Positions 49,801-61,500 of a DNA stretch of 64,000 nt are shown here, in pieces. The stretch's first letter is position 1. Every line of letters begins with the position of its first letter. A model generated the notes under the pieces. That model did not search any database, was not told where the DNA came from, and worked only from the letters and a program-made list of their open reading frames with translations. Made by a program: the position numbers and the translations under genes. This DNA is from Balanoglossus misakiensis (Eukaryota; Hemichordata), in contig CM082585.2 in assembly GCA_040954595.2 (NCBI GenBank), forward strand, positions 8,742,001 through 8,806,000, in the 5' to 3' direction.

Positions 49801-51210
49801 ACTTGTGTGGTTCTCTGCCACTGATGCTAGTATTGACTTCTACCTGTAGAAAATTGTATAAAAGATCCAGCCACAGTTTGTGATGCTGCATTGCAACTGT
49901 GATGAAACCAATTGTAAAATGAATAATCTCTTAAACCCTAATGCTTGATAAGGTCGGTTGGGTTTTATTTTTTTGTCTTTGTTTAATGGTAGCTTGCCAG
50001 TCCCACCAATCCGGTGAGTTTGGGGTTGGTGCCGGACGTCAGTTGTCAGAATTTTGATGGTCAGACACTGGTGGACCCTTTGAACTCTGACCTCCTGGTG
50101 ACCTGTGGTGTCATGCGGAAGTTTCTTTCGGGGCCAGGGTTCAGAGGGTGAACAAAGCAAGCCGTGTGGGCTATATGACAGGTTGGCTGAGTTGTGTGAA
50201 CCCGGTCTGTCAATGAAGGGTACAAAAAAAAAAAAAAATTAAAAGTACAATGTATATGTACTTTTGTTTTTAGATCGAGCAGGAAAGGAGCTATTTTAGA
50301 TATTCATGAAAATGGCAAAAAAATATTTAAAAATCATTGGGATGTGTGCTTTGGTGTGAGTGCAGGACAAACTGTTTAAAAGGGTAACGCAAGGTACCAG
50401 TCAACCTGTCTGTAGCCACAGTGGTAATTGGTATGCTCACCATATTTTTAGAGATAGTTTTTAGTTATTTTCTTGTGTATCATCAATTTGACCACACGTA
50501 CACTTAAAAAAAAAAACCATGAAAATACGAAAAAAATATGTAACCCATTTCCAAGGTCATTTCATTTGTGAGGTATATATAAATATATCAACCTGTACCT
50601 TTCAAGAGAATCTAGTTATATTGATTTTAATAGCTGTCATGTCCATTGTGTGGATTGTGCACCATTGAAAAAAAAACTCAAAAAATTTCCACACACACAC
50701 ACATACACACTCACAAATCACTCAACTCAAATTTCAAGAGAACCTTTCACTGTCTTCTTTACGTATATTGAAATAATTCATTAGAAATGTCAGCACTTCT
50801 GTCTAAATTTGGGAGAATGTACTAAAATCCGGAAGCTCCTTATATCCTGTGTTTTTGGCAGATGCTTTTAAAACAAAAAACGAAAAAAAAATCAAATGTA
50901 CTATGTATAAAACTGCATGTTTTAGGTCTTTGCATCTTGTTCTTTAAGTGTCAACTAAAAATTTTGCCAAGAGTATGAAAAAAATTAATAAAAATGGCTA
51001 GAAAGATATCACTTGTCTTATTCTAAAGAGTGGATGGTAAAACGTGTCGTGTCTCTGTATAAAAAAATATATATAAATTGAAACTGGCGCGTATTGCTAC
51101 TTAACTGTTGGTACCCCTTTTTCAAGTCTTTAAAAGAAAGAAATCTTGCTAACTGAATATAAAGCAAAATGTGGCTGTGTGTCAAATAAAATCAATTTAA
51201 AATGTTAGTA
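46882..51210 (+). other. Candidate 3' UTR of FNDC3 and following AT-rich DNA
   Basis: AT-rich with many ATTTA/TTTTTA stretches and no supported exon. Two AATAAA signals lie near the end (50987-50992 and 51185-51190); the second is followed within about 40 bases by a TTTTTTGGTGTTGG downstream-type element. A 4.3 kb 3' UTR is long but plausible for this family. An earlier cleavage site using a variant signal cannot be excluded. Confidence 0.4.
51185..51190 (+). terminator. Candidate polyadenylation signal for FNDC3
   Basis: AATAAA followed by a GT-rich element at about 51219-51233. This is the last good signal before the next gene's upstream region. Confidence 0.35.
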
Positions 51211-54200
51211 ATTGGAATTTTTTGGTGTTGGGGCATAGTGACCTCATGCCGTGTGCAAAAGAAAAATCCTGGATCTTGAAGGTGACCTTGAGATGCCTCC
51301 AATTCTGTCTTCTTTTTTTCTGGAAAAGCACCGTGTTATTGACTATCCATTATGGCACACATACCATCAAAGTAATAATATATATTCTCAATAAATATTA
51401 TTTTATCCAACAGAGAAATGCTATGGTGTTTTTTGTTTTGTTTTTCTTTCTGTAGATTCTGAAGCAAAATCTATATACCAATCAAATAGTGACGAACTCT
51501 TTGTCGACAGGTGGTTGGAATAAAACGTCACAAGCTTAGCTACTGCATACAATATTAGAAACAAAGGCGACGGGACAATTTCACCCCGTCTCGACCGTCT
51601 GTTTCACATGTTTGAAAATGGTTCCGCCCAAAATCTGCATAATAATACACGGCTGTGTGCAACCCAGCTTCTTTGTTTTGCTTCGACGCCGGATCACAGG
51701 GCATGTGTATTTCGAGTTCGCTCGTGTTGTGTTTTGAGTTTGCCGTTTAGACTGAAACAAGCAGCGGCAGAGAAGACATTCCTACATAACCGACTGTATT
51801 TTGAAATCCTGTGAGCGTGCAGTACCTCAATTTGCACCTAGGGAAAAAAATTCCGTGGAAGTCGAAATATGATTTGGTAGCTAGCAGACGACATTTTGAA
51901 AACAAACACAATCGGTCGCCACGTGTTCAGATAAATTTCAAACATACCAAGCTATTACCAGTAATATTGTGGTACAAGACAAACGGTAAGTAAATTTCAT
52001 TATCTTTTAAATATATATTTTTAATATTTTACCTTGAACAAATTGGTTAGACAAACTATAGTCAATGCGATTATGCCAGGCCCGCATGCGACATCAAATC
52101 GCTTGCAGCCCTGCCATTGTTTGCATGGGATTAAATTCGTTTACAATTTCATTAATTATTGTGCGTGTAAGCGTCGGCCACACACTGAAATTGTGATCGA
52201 AAATGTCCACCAAAACGAGGTGATTTTTGTCGCGAGGGTGTGCTTGAGGTAAGCTATCATGTTTATTTCGCAAAGAAATGGACATCGCGGACGCGATGTG
52301 TCCATTGCAGGGCAACGTACATCAGCGTCCTTCATATTTTATAGGGAATAGGCATAATGTGTACGGGTAATGATATAATAATGTTACGTGTTTTTAATTC
52401 CATATGCATGCAAACCAATTCTGAATCCCACACCAATACGCGATGTGTTGACGACTGTCTTTCTCGGGTATCTCTATCCGTATGGTCGATCTGTTTGGCA
52501 CATATAATAATTACTTTAGCCTTTATGGTTATACTAGTTATTATCTAGACAGGATGATGCACGCAATAATATTAGACGCATTTATTAGTCCCGAGCAAAT
52601 TATATTATAAAAATAACACTCGCCATTAATTAATCGAGAATTAATTGATGGGCTTACATGTTATTAGCCACTGCATTTAATTATCATCATATAATTGAAA
52701 ATGGAAGCTTTGAGATATGTATCAGTTAAAAGCACTTGTAGTGTGTCGTTTTGTCGCATTTGAGATCCGCATCGGTTTAAACCGGTTTGTATACATATTA
52801 AATTTTATGGCCTGAATATCTGACTGACTATCAAATGATTGATCATTATTCTGTATACACTGAAGACAATCAATATCACGTTTTTGAACAGACATCATAA
52901 TATGTCTTCACATTTATCATGACAGGCAATCGCGATCGTACACCTGCATGGTTCATTTGGGAATTTGATGGAAAACTGGATGAATGCAAAGACAGGTTCT
53001 TTCCTCTACAAAAAAATATATTTGAAAGGGAAAAGCGGAGTGATTGTCGTAAATAAAGCAGGTTTGCGACAATCGATTTTACGGTAATAGAAAACTGTCA
53101 TTCGTCCGTGAAGATGCACGAACTCAAATCAAGGGTATCTCGACGCAAGCGTGTCACACAAATATTACAAGTTCACGACGCTATGGTGGATATTAACGAT
53201 ATTAAACAATTTGTCGGGTAACGCTTTACCGACCGTACTTGACACACATAAAATGACCGAATAACAGCGATGCCTGAAACATCACAGAAGTAAGCCTAGT
53301 GGCGGATTGTTTCTCTTCATTTCATGAGGTAATTATTGAAAATGCTATTTCGATATGATTTATACTTTTGGATCACAGACCTTCTCATTCACAATTACAT
53401 AACCTCCAGAGATCAGGGGTTCACCTGTAGGGCCATAAGTTAGAGATTGTTGGTACCATTGGATTGTTATACCTGTTCTATTTATTTAGTAGATCTGTTG
53501 AGTAGTTCAATATTAATGTCGCTCAGGTCAAGTTCACTCTACTGCAGCTGGTCTAGTTGTCTTCAACGCGAACGGCCAAATGTGTATCATACAAAGTTAC
53601 AGCTCATATAGGCCTGTGTCGTTTCACTTACATTACTTGCATCAGATATTGGCCTGGGTTCTATTTTTGCGTCGATAACATATTTATTTTTGGTATAATA
53701 TTCGTTGTTTGCAAGATGATATATTTCAGTCCACATTGTGTTGCTGGTATACACAGGCGTTCATTTACACGAATTCAGTCGTCAGTTTAACAAACCGCCG
53801 TCCCACATCATAACGTTGTAGGGGAATGCTATTAAATCGCGAAGATAAAATGAAATCGTTGACCAGAATATTACCAACGCGTAGGGGTACTGATGAGGTA
53901 TGTATTATGTCGCGTTGCCCTTGGTACTAATGAACTGCATTGAAACAAACGTATAAATTATTAATTAGCTGCAGCTGTGGCGATGTATTGGAAAGCCAGG
54001 TGTGTGTCTCAGTGTTTATCGAAGAAAACAGTCATTTTTAGGTTCGCCGGTATTTTCGATTTTGCTCAGAAAAGTGGTCTGCGTAAGTATTGAATTCCTC
54101 TAACTTGTTGAACGTGTTTTGTAAGCTATATTTACCTTAGAAAGCATAGTGGACTGAACCAGCTGGCTGTCTCTATGCATGATACCCATCATATGTACAT

Positions 54201-56075
54201 TTTAATATTGTTTCTCTTACATCAAAGAAAAATGCCTTTGTGCAGCACGCATGACTTCGACAGATGTTTCACACGTCGAACCAAACACCCAGAAAACCGC
54301 GAACAATGGAACGAAATAGCATCAAGTTTGATTAGGGGGAGGGTAGGGGAGGGAACTTTGTTGCAGACAGCAAACACGGGACGGTAGCTGACACATACGG
54401 CCATCATCTGTCGCATATCGCCGTGACAGTGCATTTAATTGCCCAGGGCACTATGCGACAACATCCATAAATAGGCCGCTCGGGGTCCGTCCGACCTGCA
54501 CGCATCGCTATGCATGAAAACACTGCATGATTGTTATCGCCCTTGCTCATCACAATATTAATAAACCAGGTATTCATCTCCAGCAACAGGTGCAATACCC
54601 AGCATTCCAAGGGGCGATCTCTTTTAACGATACAAATGTATATCCCTATAGGGTATGAACTCGGCTCATGTATTTTCTATGCCGCGTACTATTATTACCC
54701 ATCGCCAACGTGTAAAAAGCGTCTCAGCAGATGAAGAAGGCCTACCCTAGTCTAACTGTAAAAGACACGTTCCGTTACCCAGCCGAAAGGTCTTTTCTGC
54801 ATTTCTGTATATTTGGTTTTTCTAACCCTGAAACTACAGTATTTTCTGTGGAAAGAACAAATTCTACGAAATTTTATATCCTTTCATTCCGTAAGGAAAT
54901 TTCAAAGTGGGATTTCTAATAGACGTCACGGTACGTACTGTATATTTATATTACAGCACGGTGTTTTCTATTTTCTGAAAACACTTGTGAACTTTAATGA
55001 TGCTGTATGGTCAGCGATAGAATATTGGAATTGGAGCTTTGAGGTTTAAATATAGTACATATACGAGAAGCCACCAGTTGAATAGAGTTCTTTTCAAATG
55101 ACAGCTGTTTGGCCACGTATGACGTCAGCACCAAGCAATAAACCCTTTACACCAATCGAAATCAATTAAGAAACACACAAAAGGAAAACGAAGAAACGGA
55201 CAATTTTCCTATAGGGCTCAATTACTACGAAAATTATGACGAAGATGAAAATATAATTGCATTAAAACTTCTCCATGCAGTGTACAGTATGACGTCAAGA
55301 AGTTAAATTTAGCACAAGCAGAAAGCGAAAGGATACCGTTCGCACACGCGAGGTCTAAGCGGTGATTGCCTTATACGGGTAATATCATCCTTGTCAACTG
55401 GGTCATTTGTAAAGTTTCGTTCGCTGACCGAACACAGAACGATGGACCTTCAGATATATTTATTGATTTTACCTTATATGCGCGTTTGATTAATGTACAA
55501 GCTTGCCTTGGACCAAAATAAGTCTAACCTTTAATGTCAAATCAACAGTAAAGGGCTTCTCCAATCAATTAAGCAAAAAAGACAATTTTTATTTTTGTCA
55601 CATTATAATTTCACGGGTTTGTAGGTTATCATAAATGTGAATTCGCTTATGTCATGTGTCGCAAATTACTATGTCTTCTATGTTAACGCGTCTTTTCGAA
55701 TAACTATAACAAGATCGAAAGCAAACTGTAGTTCCATGAGTCGCGGTGAACGCCATGAATAGGCTGTATGACCGGTGAACTGTATGGTTCACCAAAGTCG
55801 GTTAAATAATGAGATTTCCGATGTACGTATATACAAAAAATGTTGGCAATTTATGAACTGGTCTCCGCATCTTGATTTCACAAGTCCATCTCTAGGACTC
55901 GCAGCAGGAAATAAACTAACTAGTTGTAATGTCTACGCTTCAACACACACGTAATTTTTTCACAAAATGCTAAAATCGAAGGACCCCAGTTGATTGCGAT
56001 GAAGCAAGAGCATATTGGTTCTCTGGTTATGGCCGGACGTGACGTAAACGTCTTTTCTATTTCTTTCTATTTTAG
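51211..56075. other. Intergenic or 5' non-coding DNA before the 193-residue gene
   Basis: No supported exon. Short CpG-bearing patches at about 51560-51760 and 54470-54520. Two perfect TGACGTCA (CRE-type) palindromes at 55120-55127 and 55290-55297. A transcription start for the downstream gene should lie in this interval because its first visible exon opens at an acceptor. Confidence 0.5.
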
Positions 56076-56078
56076 ATC

Positions 56079-57184
56079 ATGACGTCACAGTACAGCAGAC
56101 AATTGACGGGTTCCAGCAGTAGTCTGGCGACGGCCATTCGTACGCTGAAAATAGCCGAGAAGGCGCTGAGAAATGAAATCGATGACGCGGCGGGCGTCAT
56201 CACCTTGGCAACGATTACGCGCCACTTGAGATTGGCACAGCTGATCAACGTAATCACCGGATTAGCTGCCTTGGAAACGGAAATGAGTGCGTACTTGAAG
56301 AATTCCTGCAAAGATTTGCAGTTTCTGGACAAATTCTCGGAGGAAGCAATGAAAGCATGTATGCTTTCCGTACTGAAAGTGAGTAGTGCGTGTTAGTTTT
56401 CAGGTCATAGATGTCATTCTCGCAAACCATGTCGCATATCCTGTTCCTGTGTAGTTATTAAGTGTTGCCGTTGAGATCAGTTATTTCACGACAAACGTGT
56501 GGCGCTATATTTTATTGGTTTCAGAGAAGAATGAAAATAAAGAGTAGAAAATATTTTTGTCATTGAATATACATAAGAACAGTTAATAAAACTGAATCAG
56601 CAAATAATCATGAAGTTTGATAATAATGATGGGTGATATTTTCTTATACAAACAAAGTAAACGAAAGAGACTAGCATATGTCAGCTTATATGGCGCTGTT
56701 GTCCAATTATGCTCTCATCTCGAGGAAGGGACAAGTACAGTCTGACGAGATAGAGGCACTCCTAGACTAAAATAAAGATGAAGATTTCCTCCCTCGGACA
56801 AGTCGACACGAGAATTTAGTCTGTGAATCTCTACTTGACAAATGGTGTCTGTCGGTATCCATGGCAAAAAGTCATAACTTGACCGTTTTTTTTCTAACAC
56901 AGGAAACTGAATCTATCCACCACGCGTCTGACAACCTGCCATCGAAATCAGGCGACCAATACTACACAGAAGACAGCATCGCCATCATCACATCCTCGTC
57001 TGAGGTAATTTTGCAAAAGTTGGACACGATATGTGATATGTTGCGACCCAGCCAGAAGAAGACTCCCTCACCATCTGACCAGCTCATGTTATTTGACAAA
57101 GTCATCAAGCGACTGACGGTAGGGCTGCCGCTGAAGTACGTCATGTCGTTCAGACACTGTTCCGAAAGAGTACGCCAGCTGTAA
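56079..57184 (+). CDS. Unrecognised two-exon gene, 193-residue helical protein
   Basis: Coding exons 56079-56378 and 56903-57184 (stop TAA at 57182). The first exon follows a strong acceptor (T-rich tract ending TTTTAG at 56075) with ATG three bases in; it ends AAA|GTGAGT, and the second begins after TTTTCTAACACAG. Both junctions are phase 0, giving exactly 193 residues if the ATG at 56079 is the start. Residues 1-20 are Ser/Thr-rich; 20-100 look amphipathic helical (TAIRTLKIAEKALRNEI, then ITRHLRLAQLINVITGLAAL). Residues 101-125 are a polar linker, and 125-193 contain two more likely helices (EVILQKLDTICDML and QLMLFDKVIKRLTVGL). No signal peptide, membrane span or catalytic motif is seen, and I do not recognise the family. 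One codon upstream of the ATG is open to the acceptor, so more N-terminal coding sequence could exist. It converges with the minus-strand EF-hand gene. Confidence 0.72.
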
Positions 57185-57563
57185 CGTTGTTAGTAAAAAC
57201 CATGCCGTTGTTCGTGATATATACTGATATAGATATTTATGATGTCATATCGTGGCATAGAAAATGTCTTTTTAAATGAAAAATACCGTTACTTATATTA
57301 AACCGACCTGTTATGTAAGGTAGACACCAATAGCATCACTAAGGTAGATATGTCATTTAGATATCCGTTTGTTTTGTTACCTTGAAATCGCTTTTAAATA
57401 ATTTAGCATAGACTTCTTTGCATATTCAGTTCGTGAACAACTGGCGCTGTTGTTATGTTATGCAAATTACTTTAACACGAATATGCAAACTAACACTTTT
57501 CAAGAGAATGCCTCATTATTACACCATGTCCAGAATATTTACTTAGGAAATATTAAACACGAT

Positions 57564-57569
57564 AATAAA
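57564..57569 (+). terminator. Candidate polyadenylation signal for the 193-residue gene
   Basis: AATAAA about 380 bases after the stop codon, the first canonical signal downstream. Confidence 0.4.
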
Positions 57570-57925
57570 AGTGCAATACGATAACAGAGAAAGTGGATAA
57601 GCTTATTAGGTTTGCAATCAAAATGAAATCGTAGCCTTAGTTTTAATAGTGCAATATTAAGAATTAGCTCGAACTTATATCCCTTTTTGTATATTTGAAT
57701 TAAAAATTAAATTCTGATATGAAGAGTATCAAGTATATATCTCATAGCGTCTTTTTTTAAATTTTGGGATGAAATAGCTCCACAGGCTACATATAACACT
57801 CCAACAATTGGTCTGAAGGTGAAATCCGGGTATTGAATACAGTTTAGACAGAAGACAAAAACTAGACAGAAAATACCAGTCTTTACAATCTAACATTTTT
57901 TAATATACTGTGTATTTATGAACTC

Positions 57926-57931
57926 TTTATT
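57926..57931 (-). terminator. Candidate polyadenylation signal for the EF-hand CaaX gene
   Basis: AATAAA on the minus strand, about 620 bases beyond the stop codon at 58548. Confidence 0.35.
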
Positions 57932-58547
57932 TACAAACACATTTCTCTGTACGGTATCTACACGTCCAGGTATGCTTTGGTACGTGTAGTGGTAGGACAA
58001 AGATTAGTCGAAGACTGTTTGAAGACTATATATGTGTATATTTTTGTTTGTACAATGATTGACGTACCGTTTCTAATTAAATCCACAAATGTTAAAATAA
58101 AATATATCGTAAAAAAGTCTTTTTACAAAATCTTCACTCCAAATAAATACTTTGAAAACATCTTGTATATCATAAGCTACAAGCAAATTAGAATAATGGA
58201 ATTTTTAGAAAATGTCGACATTTTCTCTTTCGTGGCTAGGAAAGCTTTTGTACATAGCACGTTGGACAAAGCAAGTTCCAACATTTGGCACATAAAACGA
58301 CAAAATGAACGGAAAAAGACTGTGAAGTCAAAATTGTGCACCTTTTTGGCCTCCGGCGAAGGGAGGTGCACCCTCTAACAGTTTGTCCTTACAAATGGAC
58401 TGGACGGATGTGCTGATTGAAATCAATTAATGGTCATTTAAATATTTTGCAGCAACTACAAAATCATGTTTTTTTCCTCCTCCGAAAAAGTACCATGGCA
58501 ACGGCGTGGAATGTGATTGTCATATTTGAGAATAAAAAGATCTTGTA

Positions 58548-61500
58548 CTATTGCACCACACACATCTTGGAAACGCTATTTCCGGCGTGTTTGACCAGGC
58601 CACTCTTGAAAACTGACGATTTTCCCGCCCGCTGCTTCAGCATGATAGAAACACCAAGATACTCGTAGAAGTCGATGGTGTCCGAGCTATCGACGTCCAC
58701 CTCCAACATGGCTTCCTAAAGCAATGCGGGAAATATATAAAGAAAAATGACAAACACTAAACTTTGTTTTCGCTTATCCCAGAATGCATAGCTGCAAACG
58801 TCATAGGGATTTGTTCAGTTCCGGTTCCGGTATTTTAAAAATGGCAGACGACAAAATGATGTCATGTTCGTCGTCGAGTCTTCGCCGATTTGCCGTGCAA
58901 CTGCAACTTGGTACATGTATAACTTAAACTACGGAGTTGATGTGGTGTTGAACAGAACCGTGCGGTCGGAAAAAGGGTAGGGTTGCTTTTTATTTAGAAA
59001 TTATTGGCTCTCTGCGCTGTATGCTGTGTCAGTGTGTGTAAGCAAGATACACGCTTCATGTACATGTCATATGATATACAGCGCAGAGACATGTGTGCGA
59101 TGAAGGTTCTCCCTATGCTTGCATAAGTGGCCAGACCACAACACCTGTGATTCGTCACTTACTTTCGTGGAACAGGTGGAAACACTTCTCGGGTTGTGAA
59201 TACAAAAACCATAACTTACTCTGATTTGCGCAGGTGTGTAGTAGTTTCCAATGGTGGCTTGCATAGCATGGGTCATTTCAGACATGTCCAGAGTGTAGTC
59301 CCCGTTTGTGTCGTATTGGCAGAAATTCTCATATTGGTCCCGTATCTGCATAACATAACAGGCAACACTGCAATTAGTGTGATATACTTCGAGGGCGTTA
59401 GTCAAATTTTAGTTCGTATGTGAATGTAGTTTGGTAAAAAGTAACAAGATTGGCAAAACAACACAACACAACACAACAAAGCATAATACATTCAGTTCCA
59501 TTCACTGCAATACACGTACCTGGTCCTCGGTGAGGATAGGATAGTACTTCATTGTCTCCTCGATATCGAGTTTCCCATCTTCGTCGATGAGGTCTGGGTG
59601 TACTGTGAAAATTATCAACATGAATATATCAGCCCATTATCATTGAGCACGCAGTGTCCCTTTCTCAGAGGCAATACAATAATTTCATTCAGGGAAAGCA
59701 TTCATTTTGTGAATGTCTTGCCTGGTGGAGGCACTAACAGTGGCCGGGACCTCACTTACTTGTTGCTGCTGAAGGTCTCTTCCCACGAACCTCACAGACG
59801 TCGTCGACGTTGGAAAGATTTGCTTCGCTCGTTGACCTCTCACTGTCAGACGCAACGCTGGCTGTGTCTTCAACATCCATACCAGTTAATCGCTTCTGAA
59901 GGGGCTGTATTTTCCTGGATTATGTGTGAACGTTGATTCAGTAAATACATGATGTATATGATATTTCATCTGGGATATATGATGACTAATACATGTTTAT
60001 TGAACCAAGTGTAGGTCTAGGAAAGACAAGGAGTATGGATGATTCATTTCAATTCCCTGGAAATTAAAGCTACAGACATATTACTTGTACTTACCCATTT
60101 TTGTAAAGGGGTGATAACTTCTTGCCCAGTGGATGTCCAAGTATTTCCTGAAAAGAGCATGCATGTGATAATGCTGATAATTTGTCTGGTGTAATACATG
60201 CATTCGTGTGTTTTTTTGTGTGTTTTCAATCTTTCCATATGTTACCGAGGGTGATTATGTCAACTTGTCAAACAATATATAATTTTCAATACATGTTTGT
60301 TATCAATCATATTTTGTTTCTTATTTACTCACATTGCCACTGTAAATGTAATGATCAGGCAGATCTGCTCGAAGTGATTCCAGTTTTCCTGCCTTACTTC
60401 CTGCCAGAATTGCCTCTTGCAGTTCCTGGAATTTTTTCACATCTTTTGAACTCAGCTTTTCTCTCTGTTCCTGACGCTCTATCATAATTCTGTGGATAAA
60501 AAGTTCACATAATTACAATTTCTTCTGTGTTTCTCGTTACATGTGCATGTACTTTAAAACAAGCAATTAAGGTAAAACAAAAGTTATAATTTTTTGCCAT
60601 CTGAGGGCGCTATTCGGATACCTACTTGAAATCTCTTTGCAGACCGATCATACAGCCCACGTAGAGCTTCTGCTGGCGGTGTAGTTCCTGCTCAGCGTTT
60701 AGCAAACCCTTCTCTTTCATATAAAGCTGCCTTTTGAGAGAGTCGTTCTCCGCGTTCGTACCTGGCAACAGAGAGACATCACGCAATCTACAATGAGAGC
60801 CTGTCGCTAGCATAAGTCGCAAATTTCATCACACAAAACTACCACTACCAGCTATCCTAGCTGAGCTTGTTCGTCCATTTTTACGGAAGTCTTAGCCTCT
60901 AATCTGTTCGCAAAGATCTCAGTGGTAACATCGTCTTACTTGCTCCATATCACCACACCAAGACATTCAAGTTCCTTCGAATCACAACAATACATTTCAC
61001 AAGTCTATACACACCTATTGAATTTGGTTTCATTTTCACTTCTGCAGTAATCTTCTCCATTTTGACTTTGTGGTCCAATTCCTGTAGATGATTAAAAAGA
61101 GATTCTTATGAATATTAGGATCATGAAACGAGAGGCGATATTCATAATTCAGTGTACATGTACTTATTTTAACAAGTATTCGAATCGTCCGTCATGCTGC
61201 ATGATTTCTGTCATCTTAGCAAGTTCACCATGTAGTCGCTTACTCTTATTTTATCTTGTAATCTTCGTTTAGTGTCTTCGTGCATTCTTTTCCAGTCTTT
61301 CAGTTCCTGTTCCAATTCTTTTTCTCTTTTGGCCACGTGATCAAGAAGTTTGCCTTTTTCCCTCTCCCACAACTGTACCGTGCCGTCTTTCTTTAGCCTG
61401 AGTGAAAAAAGACAAATTGTCATGAACTTGTACTCGGTATTTACTAGCTTACTTGGTCAAAGCAGCTGAATGATTTGTTTTATGGTGTCACGTTATGTGT

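Larger units (their letters stand above)
57185..58547. other. Convergent 3' regions of two genes
   Basis: AT-rich. + strand AATAAA at 57564 and minus-strand AATAAA at 57926-57931 (TTTATT on +) lie about 360 bases apart, so the two transcripts probably end tail to tail with little or no overlap. The 133-codon + frame at 57977-58378 lies in the minus gene's 3' UTR and has no domain support. Confidence 0.5.

Noticed and set aside
57977-58378. 133-codon + strand frame
   Set aside because: Lies in the 3' region of the minus-strand EF-hand gene, Lys/Ile/Phe-rich as expected from AT-rich DNA, no domain and no conserved start context.
59008-59088. Hairpin as a microRNA precursor
   Set aside because: Only the outer 13 bases pair; the remaining 53 bases do not continue the stem.
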